Shown here one piece after another: positions 45,984 to 54,979 of a stretch of 64,000 bases of DNA. The DNA lies in the NCBI RefSeq assembly GCF_004349265.1, contig NZ_SMFL01000014.1, positions 62,001-126,000 on the forward strand, in the 5' to 3' direction. This DNA is from Dyadobacter psychrotolerans (GTDB lineage: Bacteria; Bacteroidota; Bacteroidia; Cytophagales; Spirosomataceae). The notes under the pieces are model-generated. The model had not been told where the DNA came from and ran no database searches. It was given only the letters and a program-made list of their open reading frames with translations. Each line of letters starts with the position of its first letter. The first letter of the stretch is position 1. The position numbers and the translations under genes are program-made.

Positions 45984-48900
45984 ATGTTCGAATCATCAGA
46001 CAACACAGAGCCCGGCATTGAAAAGCAGCGTGACGCTTTACATGAATCAGCAGGTCCCGGCCTTACACAGCAAAAAAGTATTGACCAACTTCAAAAAGAG
46101 CTGGAGTACAAAAATATTCTGCTATCGCTCAGTAAAGACATTGCTTCAATAAGAGCCAAGGAGGATTTAAACGCGCTGATTAAAACAAAGTTTGGTAAGC
46201 TGTTTTACTTTTATCATTGCACCATATGCACTTTAAGCGAAGACAAGGTGTCGTTGCGTGCTTTCCTGCTGGATCCCAATTCGAAAGTCAAAAAACACAA
46301 TGATTACAATAACCTGATAACAGATACCTTTCCTATTGCCAACGGAATAGATAATATCATCATCAATTCTGACCATGCCATTTTCTTTGATTTCGATCAG
46401 CTTGAAGAAATGGGCACATTACCGCCACAAGGTAAGGTAATCTACGAAAGTGGCATCAGAGAGATGATTGGCTGCCGGCTGATGAAGGAGAACGAAGTGT
46501 TCGGTTTCGTTGATTTTTTTTCTGATATGAAAGGTCAGTTTACCGAAGATAACTTCTGGCTTGTGGAGAGTATTGCAAGCCTTATCGCTCCGGCAGTTGC
46601 AAACATACTGGCTCAGGAAGAAATAGAAAACAGGGTTAAAGAAAGAGAAACGATGCTTGCGCTCAGCAATGACATTGCAAGAGTGAAAGACCGGGCAGGT
46701 TTGATGGATATTATTCAAAATAAACTTCGCAGCCTTTTTAGTTTTTCACATAGCCTGGCCCTCAAATGCAGCGACGATCTTAGCTATCTGACCACATTTC
46801 TGCTCGATCCGCATTCACAAAGCAGAACGGATCCAAATTATCAGCACATCGTTTCTCAGCGCGTGGTTGTCAACGACGGGTTTCTTAACATTGTTCTTGA
46901 CTCAGAGAGCTCAGTAATTGTGGACATCGAAAAAGAAGCTTTACGGGTTAACGCACCTGCCTACATGAAAATGCACTTTAATACCGGGCTGCGCCATGGT
47001 ATTGCTCTGGCCCTGCGCTCGGCTGATCAGAGACCTATCGGAGTCCTGGCATTTTATTCCAATCGCAAAGGACATTTTGACCAAAGGATAGCGGGTCTTC
47101 TGGAAAGAATATCATATCATCTGTCAACGGCACTATCCAACGTTCTTTTCAATGAAGACATTCAAGAGAGAGACAAAGAAAAAATGGTTTTGCTGAATTT
47201 AAGTCAGCGCATGGCCCAGATCAGAAACCAGGGCGATTTACTGGAAGTGATGCGTCTGGAGTTAAAAAAACTGTTTTATTTTTCCTATAGCAACATTGTA
47301 TTGATCTCTGAAGATCAGAAGTATCTGAGGGCATTTCTTGCAGATCCAGCATCAACGCTTAAGAATCATCCAAACTATGCGTCTTTTGTTAAAGCAAATC
47401 ATCCGGTAGAGCCTTTCCCAAGACTGGTGATCCAATCTGAAAAGCCGGTTTATATGAATTTGGAAGAGATGGCTCTTTTCGGCCAGATACCCAATGTATT
47501 GAAAATGCATTATGAGGTTGGCATCAGAGAGGTGGTTGCAGTTGCGCTACGCAACGAGAACGAAGTTTTTGGCATACTGAATTTTTATTCTGACAGGATC
47601 AATTTCTTTACAGCCAATCATCTGGACATCATAGAGGGTGTATCCAATCAGGTTGCTACAGCTGTCTCTAATATTATTGCCAATGAAAATATTGAAAGCA
47701 GAGAAAAGGAGACACGGATATTACTTTCTCTTAGTGGTGATATAGATAAAGTGAAAGACCGGACGGATCTGATGCGCGTTATCCGGCACCGTTTGACCGA
47801 TCTTCTTTCTTTTGACGATGTATCTATTGCACTTTATAATGCCCCAAAGAAAAAATATACAATCTTCGCCCACAATGTTCACGATAAAAGAGGATTACAT
47901 CCGGATTTCGGACCTCTTCTTACCAGCGAATTCCCTGTCGAAGATGGTATTCACGAGGTTGCCATGAAAGCCGACGGCCCGGTCTTTATCGATATTGAGC
48001 ATGCTCTGCAAAGCCCTAACAAACACAGCGGCACAGAATTCATTCACCAGTCAGGCATAAAAAAAATGTTGGTTGTAAAGCTGACCTCCAACAATGAAGT
48101 GATTGGTTTTTTAAATATTCTTTCCGAGTCGGCAGAATCCTTTGAGAATATCAATCTGAATATTATCAAGGGGATTTCCGACCAGCTGTCAGTAGCTGTC
48201 TCCAATATTATTTTTCTTGAAGAAATAAAAAGAAGAGACAACGAAAACGAAATACTGCTCTCGGTCAGTGACGCAATTTCTTCTATTCGTGACAAAAGGG
48301 ATCTGCTTCACGTAATCCAAAAACACCTTAAGCGAATCCTGCCTTTTTCGGACATCTGCGTATCGAACTACAGTACTGAAAACAGCACCTATAAGATTTT
48401 TATTTACGATTGTCCGAAAATGGAACTGCATCCCGATTTCGGCCAGATTGTAACAGCTGTATTTCCTCTGTCAGACGGCATTCATAATGTTCTCGTTGAT
48501 TCGGACAATGCAGTCATATTTTCTTATGAACAGCTGTTAGCCATGCAAATGCCTCACGTCAATTTTATGCTTGGGGCCGGGATAGCCGAGATTGCAGGCA
48601 TCAGAATACAGAACAACAATGAATTTATGGGAGCGATCATTCTGATGTCAGAACAGGCAAATTCGTTTTCATCAGAAGATCAGAACCTGATTCTGCGGCT
48701 TTCTCATCATATTTCGACCGCAGTATCCAATATTATTGCCAATGAGAAGATTGATCAGCAGTTTGAAGAGATAAAAAGCTACAAAGAGCAGCTCGAAGAG
48801 GAGAATCTCTATCTGCAACAGGAAGCGGGAGGCGGTTATTCCTATGATGATATTGTGGGGTTCGGCCCCGAGATGCAGAAAGTATTCAGACTGCTCTCTC

Positions 48901-49808
48901 AGGTAGCATTTGCTGACAGTACTGTCCTGGTATTAGGTGAGACTGGCACGGGGAAGGAACTCGTTGCCAGGGCACTTCACAACTCATCTCCCAGAAAAGA
49001 TAAATTACTCGTCAAAGTAAACTGTGCTGCCTTGCCGGCAAGTCTGATTGAAAGCGAATTGTTTGGCCATGAAAAAGGGAGCTTTACCGGCGCAACCGAG
49101 CGCAGGATCGGCAAATTTGAGCTTGCCAATCACGGGACTCTGTTTCTGGATGAAATCGGGGAAATGCCTCTGGATCTTCAGGTGAAACTACTCAGGGCGA
49201 TTCAGGAGAAAGAGATCGAACGGGTCGGCGGAAAGTCAACAATTAAAATCGATGTCCGCATCATTGCCGCCACAAACAGAAACCTGCAAAGGGAAGTAGA
49301 TGAAGGCCGGTTCAGAAGGGACCTGTTTTACAGAATCAATGTTTTTCCGATCATACTCCCTCCGCTGCGGGAACGACGAAATGATATACCGGCACTTGTA
49401 TCTCATTTTATTGAAAAGTATGCCCGCAACACAGGAAAAAAAATCAGTAATATCTCTGCAAAAGCGATGAAAGAACTGATGGACTACGACTGGCCGGGAA
49501 ATGTCAGAGAACTCGAGCATTTGATCGAACGGAATATCCTGGTTACAAAAAACAATACCCTCAACGATATGAATCTGCCTGTTAAAAGAATGGTAGAGAC
49601 AGAAATGTTTGTAGAACCAGCGCAGCCCGTGAAAACATTTGAAGAAAATGAAAGGGACTACATTATTGAAGTAATCAACAGTTGTGACGGAAAACTATCC
49701 GGGCCGGGAGGAGCTGCTGAAATTTTAGACCTGAACATATCCACGCTCAATCACAAAATAAAAAAGCTGGGTATTAATAAGGAAAAAGGACTTTATTCAA
49801 AAATCTGA
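45984..49808 (+). CDS. Sigma-54 activator with five GAF modules
   Basis: 1274 residues. Five GAF-type modules start near 44, 222, 400, 578 and 755. The first two resemble the first two of the 915-residue regulator, the last resembles its third, so the arrays differ by insertion or loss of middle modules. A coiled coil (QLEEENLYLQQEA) precedes the AAA+ domain: Walker A GETGTGKE near 985, GSFTGA near 1032, then LFLDEIGEM, and a terminal Fis-type helix-turn-helix (GGAAEILDLNISTLNHKI). The gene is convergent with the nine-gene hydrolase/oxidoreductase operon, a likely target by position only. No -24/-12 site of correct spacing lies upstream. Confidence 0.9.
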   Translation: MFESSDNTEPGIEKQRDALHESAGPGLTQQKSIDQLQKELEYKNILLSLSKDIASIRAKEDLNALIKTKFGKLFYFYHCTICTLSEDKVSLRAFLLDPNSKVKKHNDYNNLITDTFPIANGIDNIIINSDHAIFFDFDQLEEMGTLPPQGKVIYESGIREMIGCRLMKENEVFGFVDFFSDMKGQFTEDNFWLVESIASLIAPAVANILAQEEIENRVKERETMLALSNDIARVKDRAGLMDIIQNKLRSLFSFSHSLALKCSDDLSYLTTFLLDPHSQSRTDPNYQHIVSQRVVVNDGFLNIVLDSESSVIVDIEKEALRVNAPAYMKMHFNTGLRHGIALALRSADQRPIGVLAFYSNRKGHFDQRIAGLLERISYHLSTALSNVLFNEDIQERDKEKMVLLNLSQRMAQIRNQGDLLEVMRLELKKLFYFSYSNIVLISEDQKYLRAFLADPASTLKNHPNYASFVKANHPVEPFPRLVIQSEKPVYMNLEEMALFGQIPNVLKMHYEVGIREVVAVALRNENEVFGILNFYSDRINFFTANHLDIIEGVSNQVATAVSNIIANENIESREKETRILLSLSGDIDKVKDRTDLMRVIRHRLTDLLSFDDVSIALYNAPKKKYTIFAHNVHDKRGLHPDFGPLLTSEFPVEDGIHEVAMKADGPVFIDIEHALQSPNKHSGTEFIHQSGIKKMLVVKLTSNNEVIGFLNILSESAESFENINLNIIKGISDQLSVAVSNIIFLEEIKRRDNENEILLSVSDAISSIRDKRDLLHVIQKHLKRILPFSDICVSNYSTENSTYKIFIYDCPKMELHPDFGQIVTAVFPLSDGIHNVLVDSDNAVIFSYEQLLAMQMPHVNFMLGAGIAEIAGIRIQNNNEFMGAIILMSEQANSFSSEDQNLILRLSHHISTAVSNIIANEKIDQQFEEIKSYKEQLEEENLYLQQEAGGGYSYDDIVGFGPEMQKVFRLLSQVAFADSTVLVLGETGTGKELVARALHNSSPRKDKLLVKVNCAALPASLIESELFGHEKGSFTGATERRIGKFELANHGTLFLDEIGEMPLDLQVKLLRAIQEKEIERVGGKSTIKIDVRIIAATNRNLQREVDEGRFRRDLFYRINVFPIILPPLRERRNDIPALVSHFIEKYARNTGKKISNISAKAMKELMDYDWPGNVRELEHLIERNILVTKNNTLNDMNLPVKRMVETEMFVEPAQPVKTFEENERDYIIEVINSCDGKLSGPGGAAEILDLNISTLNHKIKKLGINKEKGLYSKI

Positions 49809-49858
49809 TTGTCAAAACAAAAGCCTCCAAAATTCAGGTAGGCTCTGGTTTTGATAAT
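49808..49858. terminator. Bidirectional terminator between convergent genes
   Basis: A long imperfect hairpin: ATTGTCAAAAC-AAA-AGCCT on the left (49808-49826) pairs with AGGCT-CTG-GTTTTGATAAT on the right (49840-49858), with one mismatch and one 3x3 internal loop. Its place between the GAF regulator and the end of the minus-strand operon fits termination from both sides. Confidence 0.65.
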
Positions 49859-49868
49859 CATCGATGGT

Positions 49869-50657
49869 CTAGTTTCTGCCGATCCAGTCCAGAATATAAT
49901 CTGCGTCCTCCTTCCAGCTAGGAAGTCCCAGAACAAAATGATTCTTGTTAGGAGACATTTTATAATCGACAACCGATTCGCTGTTCTTATAAGCCTTGAA
50001 ATTACGGTTATTTAAGTGTGCGGGCATAATATGATCTGTGTCTCCTGCGGTAAGAAGCAAAGGTGCATGTGCTTTTTCAAAATCAACTTTTGCTGCGCTG
50101 GTCAATGCATCACGCGCTATGGTTTTTGATTCCGGAATCGTGAAAGTGTCATAGGCTGCCTGCTGCTCTTCCAGCGGCATTCCGTTAACAAAAGCGTATT
50201 GCCAGTCTTCAAAAGACATCATGTAAGTTTCCTCAATGGAAGTGAAAAGTCCCAGTGATTTCCAGCCAGCCTTTAAAAATGAAAACTCGTAAGGAAAAAC
50301 ACCCAGCGGCGGAACCGAATGAATGGCAACGCCGGCAGCAGTCAAATCCCGGTTAACCATAATCTGCGTCAGCAGCCCGCCAAAAGAATGCCCGATCACA
50401 ATAGGTTTTTCGGGGAGCGATTTGATAATGGCCACATGGTATTCAACCAGTTCATGAAGGGTTAGCAGAGCAAGCTCTTTATCTCCATGCGGATGTCTTG
50501 CCCTGAGCTCCTGAACACTTGCATCTTTATAAGGCCATGCAGGCGCAGATGTTGAATATCCTTTGCTTTGAAAGTACTTTTGCCATTCGTCCCAGCAAGT
50601 GTTGCTTACAAATGCACCGGTGATGAATAGGATTGTTTTGGATTGAATACTGCCCAT
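49869..50657 (-). CDS. Alpha/beta hydrolase, cytoplasmic paralog
   Basis: 262 residues, no signal peptide. The nucleophile elbow is GHSFGG (residues about 99-104), the acid region is LLTAGDTDHIMPAHLN, and the His is in SPNKNHFVLGLP. It is closely related to the exported hydrolase at 54085-54966, sharing VFITGAFVSN, WDEWK, APAWPYK and YAFxNGMPL, so the operon encodes an inside and an outside version of one enzyme type. Last gene of the nine-gene operon, 81 bases behind the molybdopterin subunit. Confidence 0.85.
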   Translation of the reverse strand: MGSIQSKTILFITGAFVSNTCWDEWQKYFQSKGYSTSAPAWPYKDASVQELRARHPHGDKELALLTLHELVEYHVAIIKSLPEKPIVIGHSFGGLLTQIMVNRDLTAAGVAIHSVPPLGVFPYEFSFLKAGWKSLGLFTSIEETYMMSFEDWQYAFVNGMPLEEQQAAYDTFTIPESKTIARDALTSAAKVDFEKAHAPLLLTAGDTDHIMPAHLNNRNFKAYKNSESVVDYKMSPNKNHFVLGLPSWKEDADYILDWIGRN

Positions 50658-50738
50658 AGATATGTTGTTAAGATATTAAAAAATGATTACGATTTAATAT
50701 ACTGGCAGTAGGATTATGCACTTAAACCGAGCTGTTAA

Positions 50739-52907
50739 TTATAAGATCCTCAGCGGTAAAGAGCGCAGATTTTGCCCCGTCAAATCGAAAACAGCTGCTG
50801 CAATAGCGGGGGCAATTGGTTCGATCGGAGGCTCCCCTACTCCCAGAGGCTGATCTGTTCCCTGCAAAATAATGACTTCGATCTGTGGGGTATCTGCCAA
50901 TGTTGCCAGAGGATATTCATGATAATTACTGGCAGCAATCTGTCCATCTTTTACGGTCAGTTCTTCATATAAAGCCGAACTTATACCCATCATTACACAA
51001 CCCTCGACCTGCTGACGGATGCCTTCCGGATTAATACTCAAACCCGCATCGATCACATTGGTAACTTTTATGATTTTTATTCTTTTATCAATCACCTGCA
51101 CTTCAATAACCGCAGCAGCAATCGTTTTTCTGTCATTGCAAATGGCAAGTCCTCTTCCTTTGCCCGGCGGTTTAGGTGAATCCCAGCCACTTCTTTCACG
51201 TAAAGTTTCCAATACATGCACATACCTTTCATTTACTTTTTCTGTACCTTTCAGTAATACGATCCGCATTTCAAACGGATCCTTCCCGGTCTTCACGGCC
51301 AGTTCATTCATAAAACTTTCAACAGCAAACGTATTGGGATACATACCAACGCTCCGCCAGATCCCGGTCCGTACTGGAAGCTTATTTTGCCAGACAATTG
51401 CAGCCCTGTTTTTAATATTGTAAATCAAACCTGCACCATGTCCGGACGACAGAAAATCGGCGCCAAGCAGGGACAATGCGGTACTTCCCGCAAAGGCTTC
51501 TACCAGCGTATCAGGAGTTGCCTGATTATGTACAATCGCCTCAATTTCACCACCCTGACCTATCTTTGCTTCCAGTACGTGATGTGTATTTGGCCTGTAA
51601 ACCGCATTCTGAAATTCCTGTTCCCTGGTGTTAAAAACATGGACCGGCTTGCCGATAAGCTTTGAAATTATGGCAGCATGAACAGCATTATTTACCATTC
51701 CCCTCCTACCAAATCCACCTCCTGAATACGCAACCTGCAGATTGACCTGCTCAGGATCTAAATCCAATGCTTTCGCAACCGCCCTGGCAACCATACCGGG
51801 CATTTGTGTTCCGATCACTATTTTTGCACTGTCTTTTTCCACCCAAGCAACCGTTCCGTTCGGCTCCATTTGTGCATGGGCAGCCATAGGCGTGCGGTAT
51901 TCTTGTCTGAATGCGCTGCCAGGATTTTCGTTGATAAGCGATTCTGCACTTCCGTCATCCTGGATATGGACTGCATTTCCGTTACCCACTTTCACAATTT
52001 GTTCAAAATCGGCTTGCTGCCATTTGCGGGGAATATCCCAATCTGCCTCTATAAGCCTCAGGGCCATCTCGGCTGCATACCTTGTTTTTGCAACCACTGC
52101 CACCAGGTCCTTCTCTTCAATGACTTTGATCACACCGGCAGATTCAGCTGCTTTTTTTGTGTCCAGACTTTTGATGGTTCCATTGATGTAAGGTGATTGC
52201 AGGATGAGTGCATAAACCATATCAGGAAATGTATAATCAATGCCAAAAATTGGTTTCCCCATTACTTTGGGGATAAGATCAATACGTTTCACATTAGTTC
52301 CTACATACTTGAAGTCAGATACAGATTTCAAAGCAGGCGTATCGGGAACATCCCAGTCTTTGGTTAAGGCAGATATCTCGGCATAACTCATGCTGTTTTT
52401 TCCTGATGTCAAAATGCCTTCTTTGACATTTATTGAGCCTGGTTGAACATTCCAATATTTACCAGCAGCATTTTTTAACATCTCTCTCATGGTGGCCGCT
52501 ACCTCCCTGATCGGTACATACAAAGAACTCGTAGAGCTGCTTCCACCGGTTAAAGTCAAATCCATCGGACCATTGGACGAACCGGCATGTTCTACCCTGA
52601 TCTGACTGACAGAAACTTCCAGTTCTTCGGCTGCAAGCATTGCCAGCCCGGTGAAAATGCCCTGCCCCATTTCTACTTTTGGTGATTTCAGCAAAATCGT
52701 GTTATCAGTCAAAACCTCAAACCAAAAGTCGGGCTTGTAAGTAGAAACCAGAAGTGGAGTATCGAGTGATTCTGCGGTTTCGGCGGCAAATCGGCGCAGC
52801 GGCCCACGTCCCAGATAAGTAGCAACAATGGTTCCGCCCAATATGATAGCGCCTGTCTGCAAAAATTTTCTGCGGGAAGATTTCCCCTCATTCTTTTGCT
52901 TTTCCAT
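50739..52907 (-). CDS. Molybdopterin-binding oxidoreductase subunit (xanthine dehydrogenase family)
   Basis: 722 residues. A twin-arginine signal (SSRRKFLQTGA) near the N-terminus predicts export as a folded cofactor-loaded enzyme. The domains follow the aldehyde oxidase / isoquinoline 1-oxidoreductase beta-subunit order: VEMGQGIFTGLAMLAAEEL near 95, the aldehyde-oxidase hammerhead near 205-285, the molybdopterin loops GGGFGRRG near 405, and the catalytic Glu in PLGVGEPPIEP near 690. Its start overlaps the 2Fe-2S gene by 20 bases. Such enzymes hydroxylate N-heterocycles or oxidise aldehydes and pass electrons to the 2Fe-2S subunit and cytochrome; the substrate is unknown. Confidence 0.9.
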   Translation of the reverse strand: MEKQKNEGKSSRRKFLQTGAIILGGTIVATYLGRGPLRRFAAETAESLDTPLLVSTYKPDFWFEVLTDNTILLKSPKVEMGQGIFTGLAMLAAEELEVSVSQIRVEHAGSSNGPMDLTLTGGSSSTSSLYVPIREVAATMREMLKNAAGKYWNVQPGSINVKEGILTSGKNSMSYAEISALTKDWDVPDTPALKSVSDFKYVGTNVKRIDLIPKVMGKPIFGIDYTFPDMVYALILQSPYINGTIKSLDTKKAAESAGVIKVIEEKDLVAVVAKTRYAAEMALRLIEADWDIPRKWQQADFEQIVKVGNGNAVHIQDDGSAESLINENPGSAFRQEYRTPMAAHAQMEPNGTVAWVEKDSAKIVIGTQMPGMVARAVAKALDLDPEQVNLQVAYSGGGFGRRGMVNNAVHAAIISKLIGKPVHVFNTREQEFQNAVYRPNTHHVLEAKIGQGGEIEAIVHNQATPDTLVEAFAGSTALSLLGADFLSSGHGAGLIYNIKNRAAIVWQNKLPVRTGIWRSVGMYPNTFAVESFMNELAVKTGKDPFEMRIVLLKGTEKVNERYVHVLETLRERSGWDSPKPPGKGRGLAICNDRKTIAAAVIEVQVIDKRIKIIKVTNVIDAGLSINPEGIRQQVEGCVMMGISSALYEELTVKDGQIAASNYHEYPLATLADTPQIEVIILQGTDQPLGVGEPPIEPIAPAIAAAVFDLTGQNLRSLPLRIL

Positions 52908-53385
52908 CGGATATCAGTGTTGTAGTTTGCTGAATTTGTGCTGCTCTTTTAATCGCTTTGATAATACGTGGATGCGTACCACAACGACAGATGTTGCTGA
53001 TATTGGCCTTAATATCCTGGTCGGTCGGATTTGGGATTACTGTGATGAGTTTCGCCGCCGCCATCATAAAACCAGGCTGACAATAACCGCATTGCGGAAC
53101 GTTTTCATCAATCCATGCCTGCTGTACCGGATGCAGATGACCTTCGTTTTTTGATAAACCTTCCAGAGTCGTTACCGATTTCCCGGAAACATATTCCACA
53201 GCCAACGAGCAGGAACGAAATATATCTCCATCTACATGCAGCGTACATGCGCCGCACATCGCCTTGCCGCAACCGTATTTTGTTGCTTTCAGGTTCAGCT
53301 CATCCCGGACTACCCATAGCAGCGGCATCTGAGGGTCCACATCCACAGATGTGGCTTTCCCGTTAATTTCAAAATCTATTTTCAT
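52888..53385 (-). CDS. 2Fe-2S electron transfer subunit of Mo-oxidoreductase
   Basis: 165 residues. An N-terminal plant-type ferredoxin cluster is bound by Cys in YGCGKAMCGAC and FRSC, and a second cluster by QCGYCQPG and CRCGTHPRI, the layout of xanthine-oxidase-family small subunits such as isoquinoline 1-oxidoreductase alpha. No signal peptide; it is probably carried across the membrane with the twin-arginine partner. It overlaps the large subunit gene and follows the cytochrome gene by 50 bases. Confidence 0.92.
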   Translation of the reverse strand: MKIDFEINGKATSVDVDPQMPLLWVVRDELNLKATKYGCGKAMCGACTLHVDGDIFRSCSLAVEYVSGKSVTTLEGLSKNEGHLHPVQQAWIDENVPQCGYCQPGFMMAAAKLITVIPNPTDQDIKANISNICRCGTHPRIIKAIKRAAQIQQTTTLISDGKAKE

Positions 53386-53435
53386 GAGTGGGTAATTATT
53401 GATTAGAGACCGGCGTTAACCCAAGAGACTTCATA

Positions 53436-54038
53436 CTATTTATCCGGAATATGCGCTCCGGTCTCTAACCATTCATCCAATGCTTTTCTGAATTCATCAA
53501 CCGGAACTGGCGGAGCGGAGCGGCCTTTCCCAGGATTCCATGCCCACAAAACCAAAGAGTCCGTACTCATGTGTTTAACCAGATCAGCGGGGCTTCGCCC
53601 TCCGTTTTTACTTTTATCCAATAATGCATGTGCAATCTCAACATCGGTGAGTCCAAACCAGCCCATGGTTTTTGGAGCAAGTCCCCAATGCGGCGCTCCC
53701 GGTACGTTTGTATAACCGTTATTTTCCTTGTGATGGCAGGTAGCACATTTTTGTACAAGTCCTCCATGGTCGTCTTCCCCACGATTAACATTGAAAGGAT
53801 GCAAACGGTGTACATTACCTTGGCGGGGAATATCATTGGTCGGATGACAGTTTATACATCGTGGACTTTTAATTACTTCCATAACAGTACCAAACGCTTT
53901 CAATGATTTTTCCCTGTCGTCCTCATTTACTGGCTTGAGTAAAGAAGTATCTTTATAATTCACCAGAACGGTTGCGTTCAGCATTCCTGTAAGTCCCAGG
54001 CCAATGATCATTACTTTAAAAAAAGTCAGTTTCAACAT
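53436..54038 (-). CDS. Periplasmic c-type cytochrome of Mo-oxidoreductase
   Basis: 200 residues with an N-terminal hydrophobic signal (VMIIGLGLTGMLNA) and two haem c sites: CINCH at 61-65 and CATCH at 98-102. The family is usually annotated as an isoquinoline 1-oxidoreductase subunit. It sits directly before the 2Fe-2S and molybdopterin genes, so it probably takes electrons from that enzyme to the respiratory chain. The presence of a cytochrome supports a periplasmic location for the whole complex. Confidence 0.85.
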   Translation of the reverse strand: MLKLTFFKVMIIGLGLTGMLNATVLVNYKDTSLLKPVNEDDREKSLKAFGTVMEVIKSPRCINCHPTNDIPRQGNVHRLHPFNVNRGEDDHGGLVQKCATCHHKENNGYTNVPGAPHWGLAPKTMGWFGLTDVEIAHALLDKSKNGGRSPADLVKHMSTDSLVLWAWNPGKGRSAPPVPVDEFRKALDEWLETGAHIPDK

Positions 54039-54084
54039 GAGCTATGTGTTTAAAGATGGTCAGGGTACTTGTAACAAAACCTGA

Positions 54085-54966
54085 TTAATGACTGTTTACC
54101 CATGAGATGATATAATCCGCGTCATCCTTCCAGTTGGGTTGCGACATGGCCAGGTGATTGGTCCCTTTGAACTCTTTGTAATCGATCACTGCAGCTTTTG
54201 AACCCTTCTTTTTGTAGCGTTTATATGTTTTCTTGTTTAAGGAAGCAGGCATAATATGATCCTCAGATCCGGAAACAAACAGCAAGGGAGCAAGTGGCTT
54301 TTTAAAATCTACTTTACCCGTCTTCTTCAAAGCGCCTCGCATCAGCACGCGTGATTCAGGAATAACAAGTTTGTCGTAGTACATTTTTTGCTGATCCAGC
54401 GGCATTCCGTTGGTGAATGCATACTGCCACTGCTTGAAAGACATCAGAAAGGGCTTTTTAGCAGACTTAAAAATCCCTAGCGGCGCCCATAGCGATTTGA
54501 TGAAAGAATGTTTTAAAGTAATTACGCCCTTTGGTGGAACGGAATGATAAGCAATGCCTGCTGCACCTATACCTCTCTGCAATAATAACTGAACGATGAG
54601 CCCTCCAAACGAATGACCGATTAAGATTGGTTTTTCGGGCAGTTTTGATATCAGATCCGCATGATAATCTACAACGGATTTCAGACTAAGGGAAGCAAGA
54701 TCCTTGTCGGGATGACGACTTCTTAAGTTTTCGGCACTACCTTCCTTGTAAGGCCATGCAGGTGCAATGGTCTTATAACCTTTGCTTTCAAAATAAGTTT
54801 TCCATTCATCCCAGCCACTGTTACTAACAAATGCACCAGTAATAAAAACAACGGTTTTGGAATCGACAGTTTTGAGAAGACTGTCGTTTTGTGTCTGTGA
54901 AAAAGCGGTTGTCTGACACATCAGGGCGGTCAGTAAAAAAAGGCATTTCAATAGTAGTAACTTCAT
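54085..54966 (-). CDS. Exported alpha/beta hydrolase
   Basis: 293 residues from the ATG at 54964-54966, which begins a signal peptide (LLLLKCLFLLTALMCQTTAFSQ); a longer in-frame start at 55029 overlaps the SDR gene and buries that signal. The nucleophile elbow is GHSFGG, the acid lies in LFVSGSEDHIMP, and the His in KGTNHLAMSQP. It is the secreted paralog of the hydrolase at 49869-50657. It starts 13 bases behind the SDR stop. Confidence 0.87.
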   Translation of the reverse strand: MKLLLLKCLFLLTALMCQTTAFSQTQNDSLLKTVDSKTVVFITGAFVSNSGWDEWKTYFESKGYKTIAPAWPYKEGSAENLRSRHPDKDLASLSLKSVVDYHADLISKLPEKPILIGHSFGGLIVQLLLQRGIGAAGIAYHSVPPKGVITLKHSFIKSLWAPLGIFKSAKKPFLMSFKQWQYAFTNGMPLDQQKMYYDKLVIPESRVLMRGALKKTGKVDFKKPLAPLLFVSGSEDHIMPASLNKKTYKRYKKKGSKAAVIDYKEFKGTNHLAMSQPNWKDDADYIISWVNSH

Positions 54967-54979
54967 TTTTAAATGAGTT

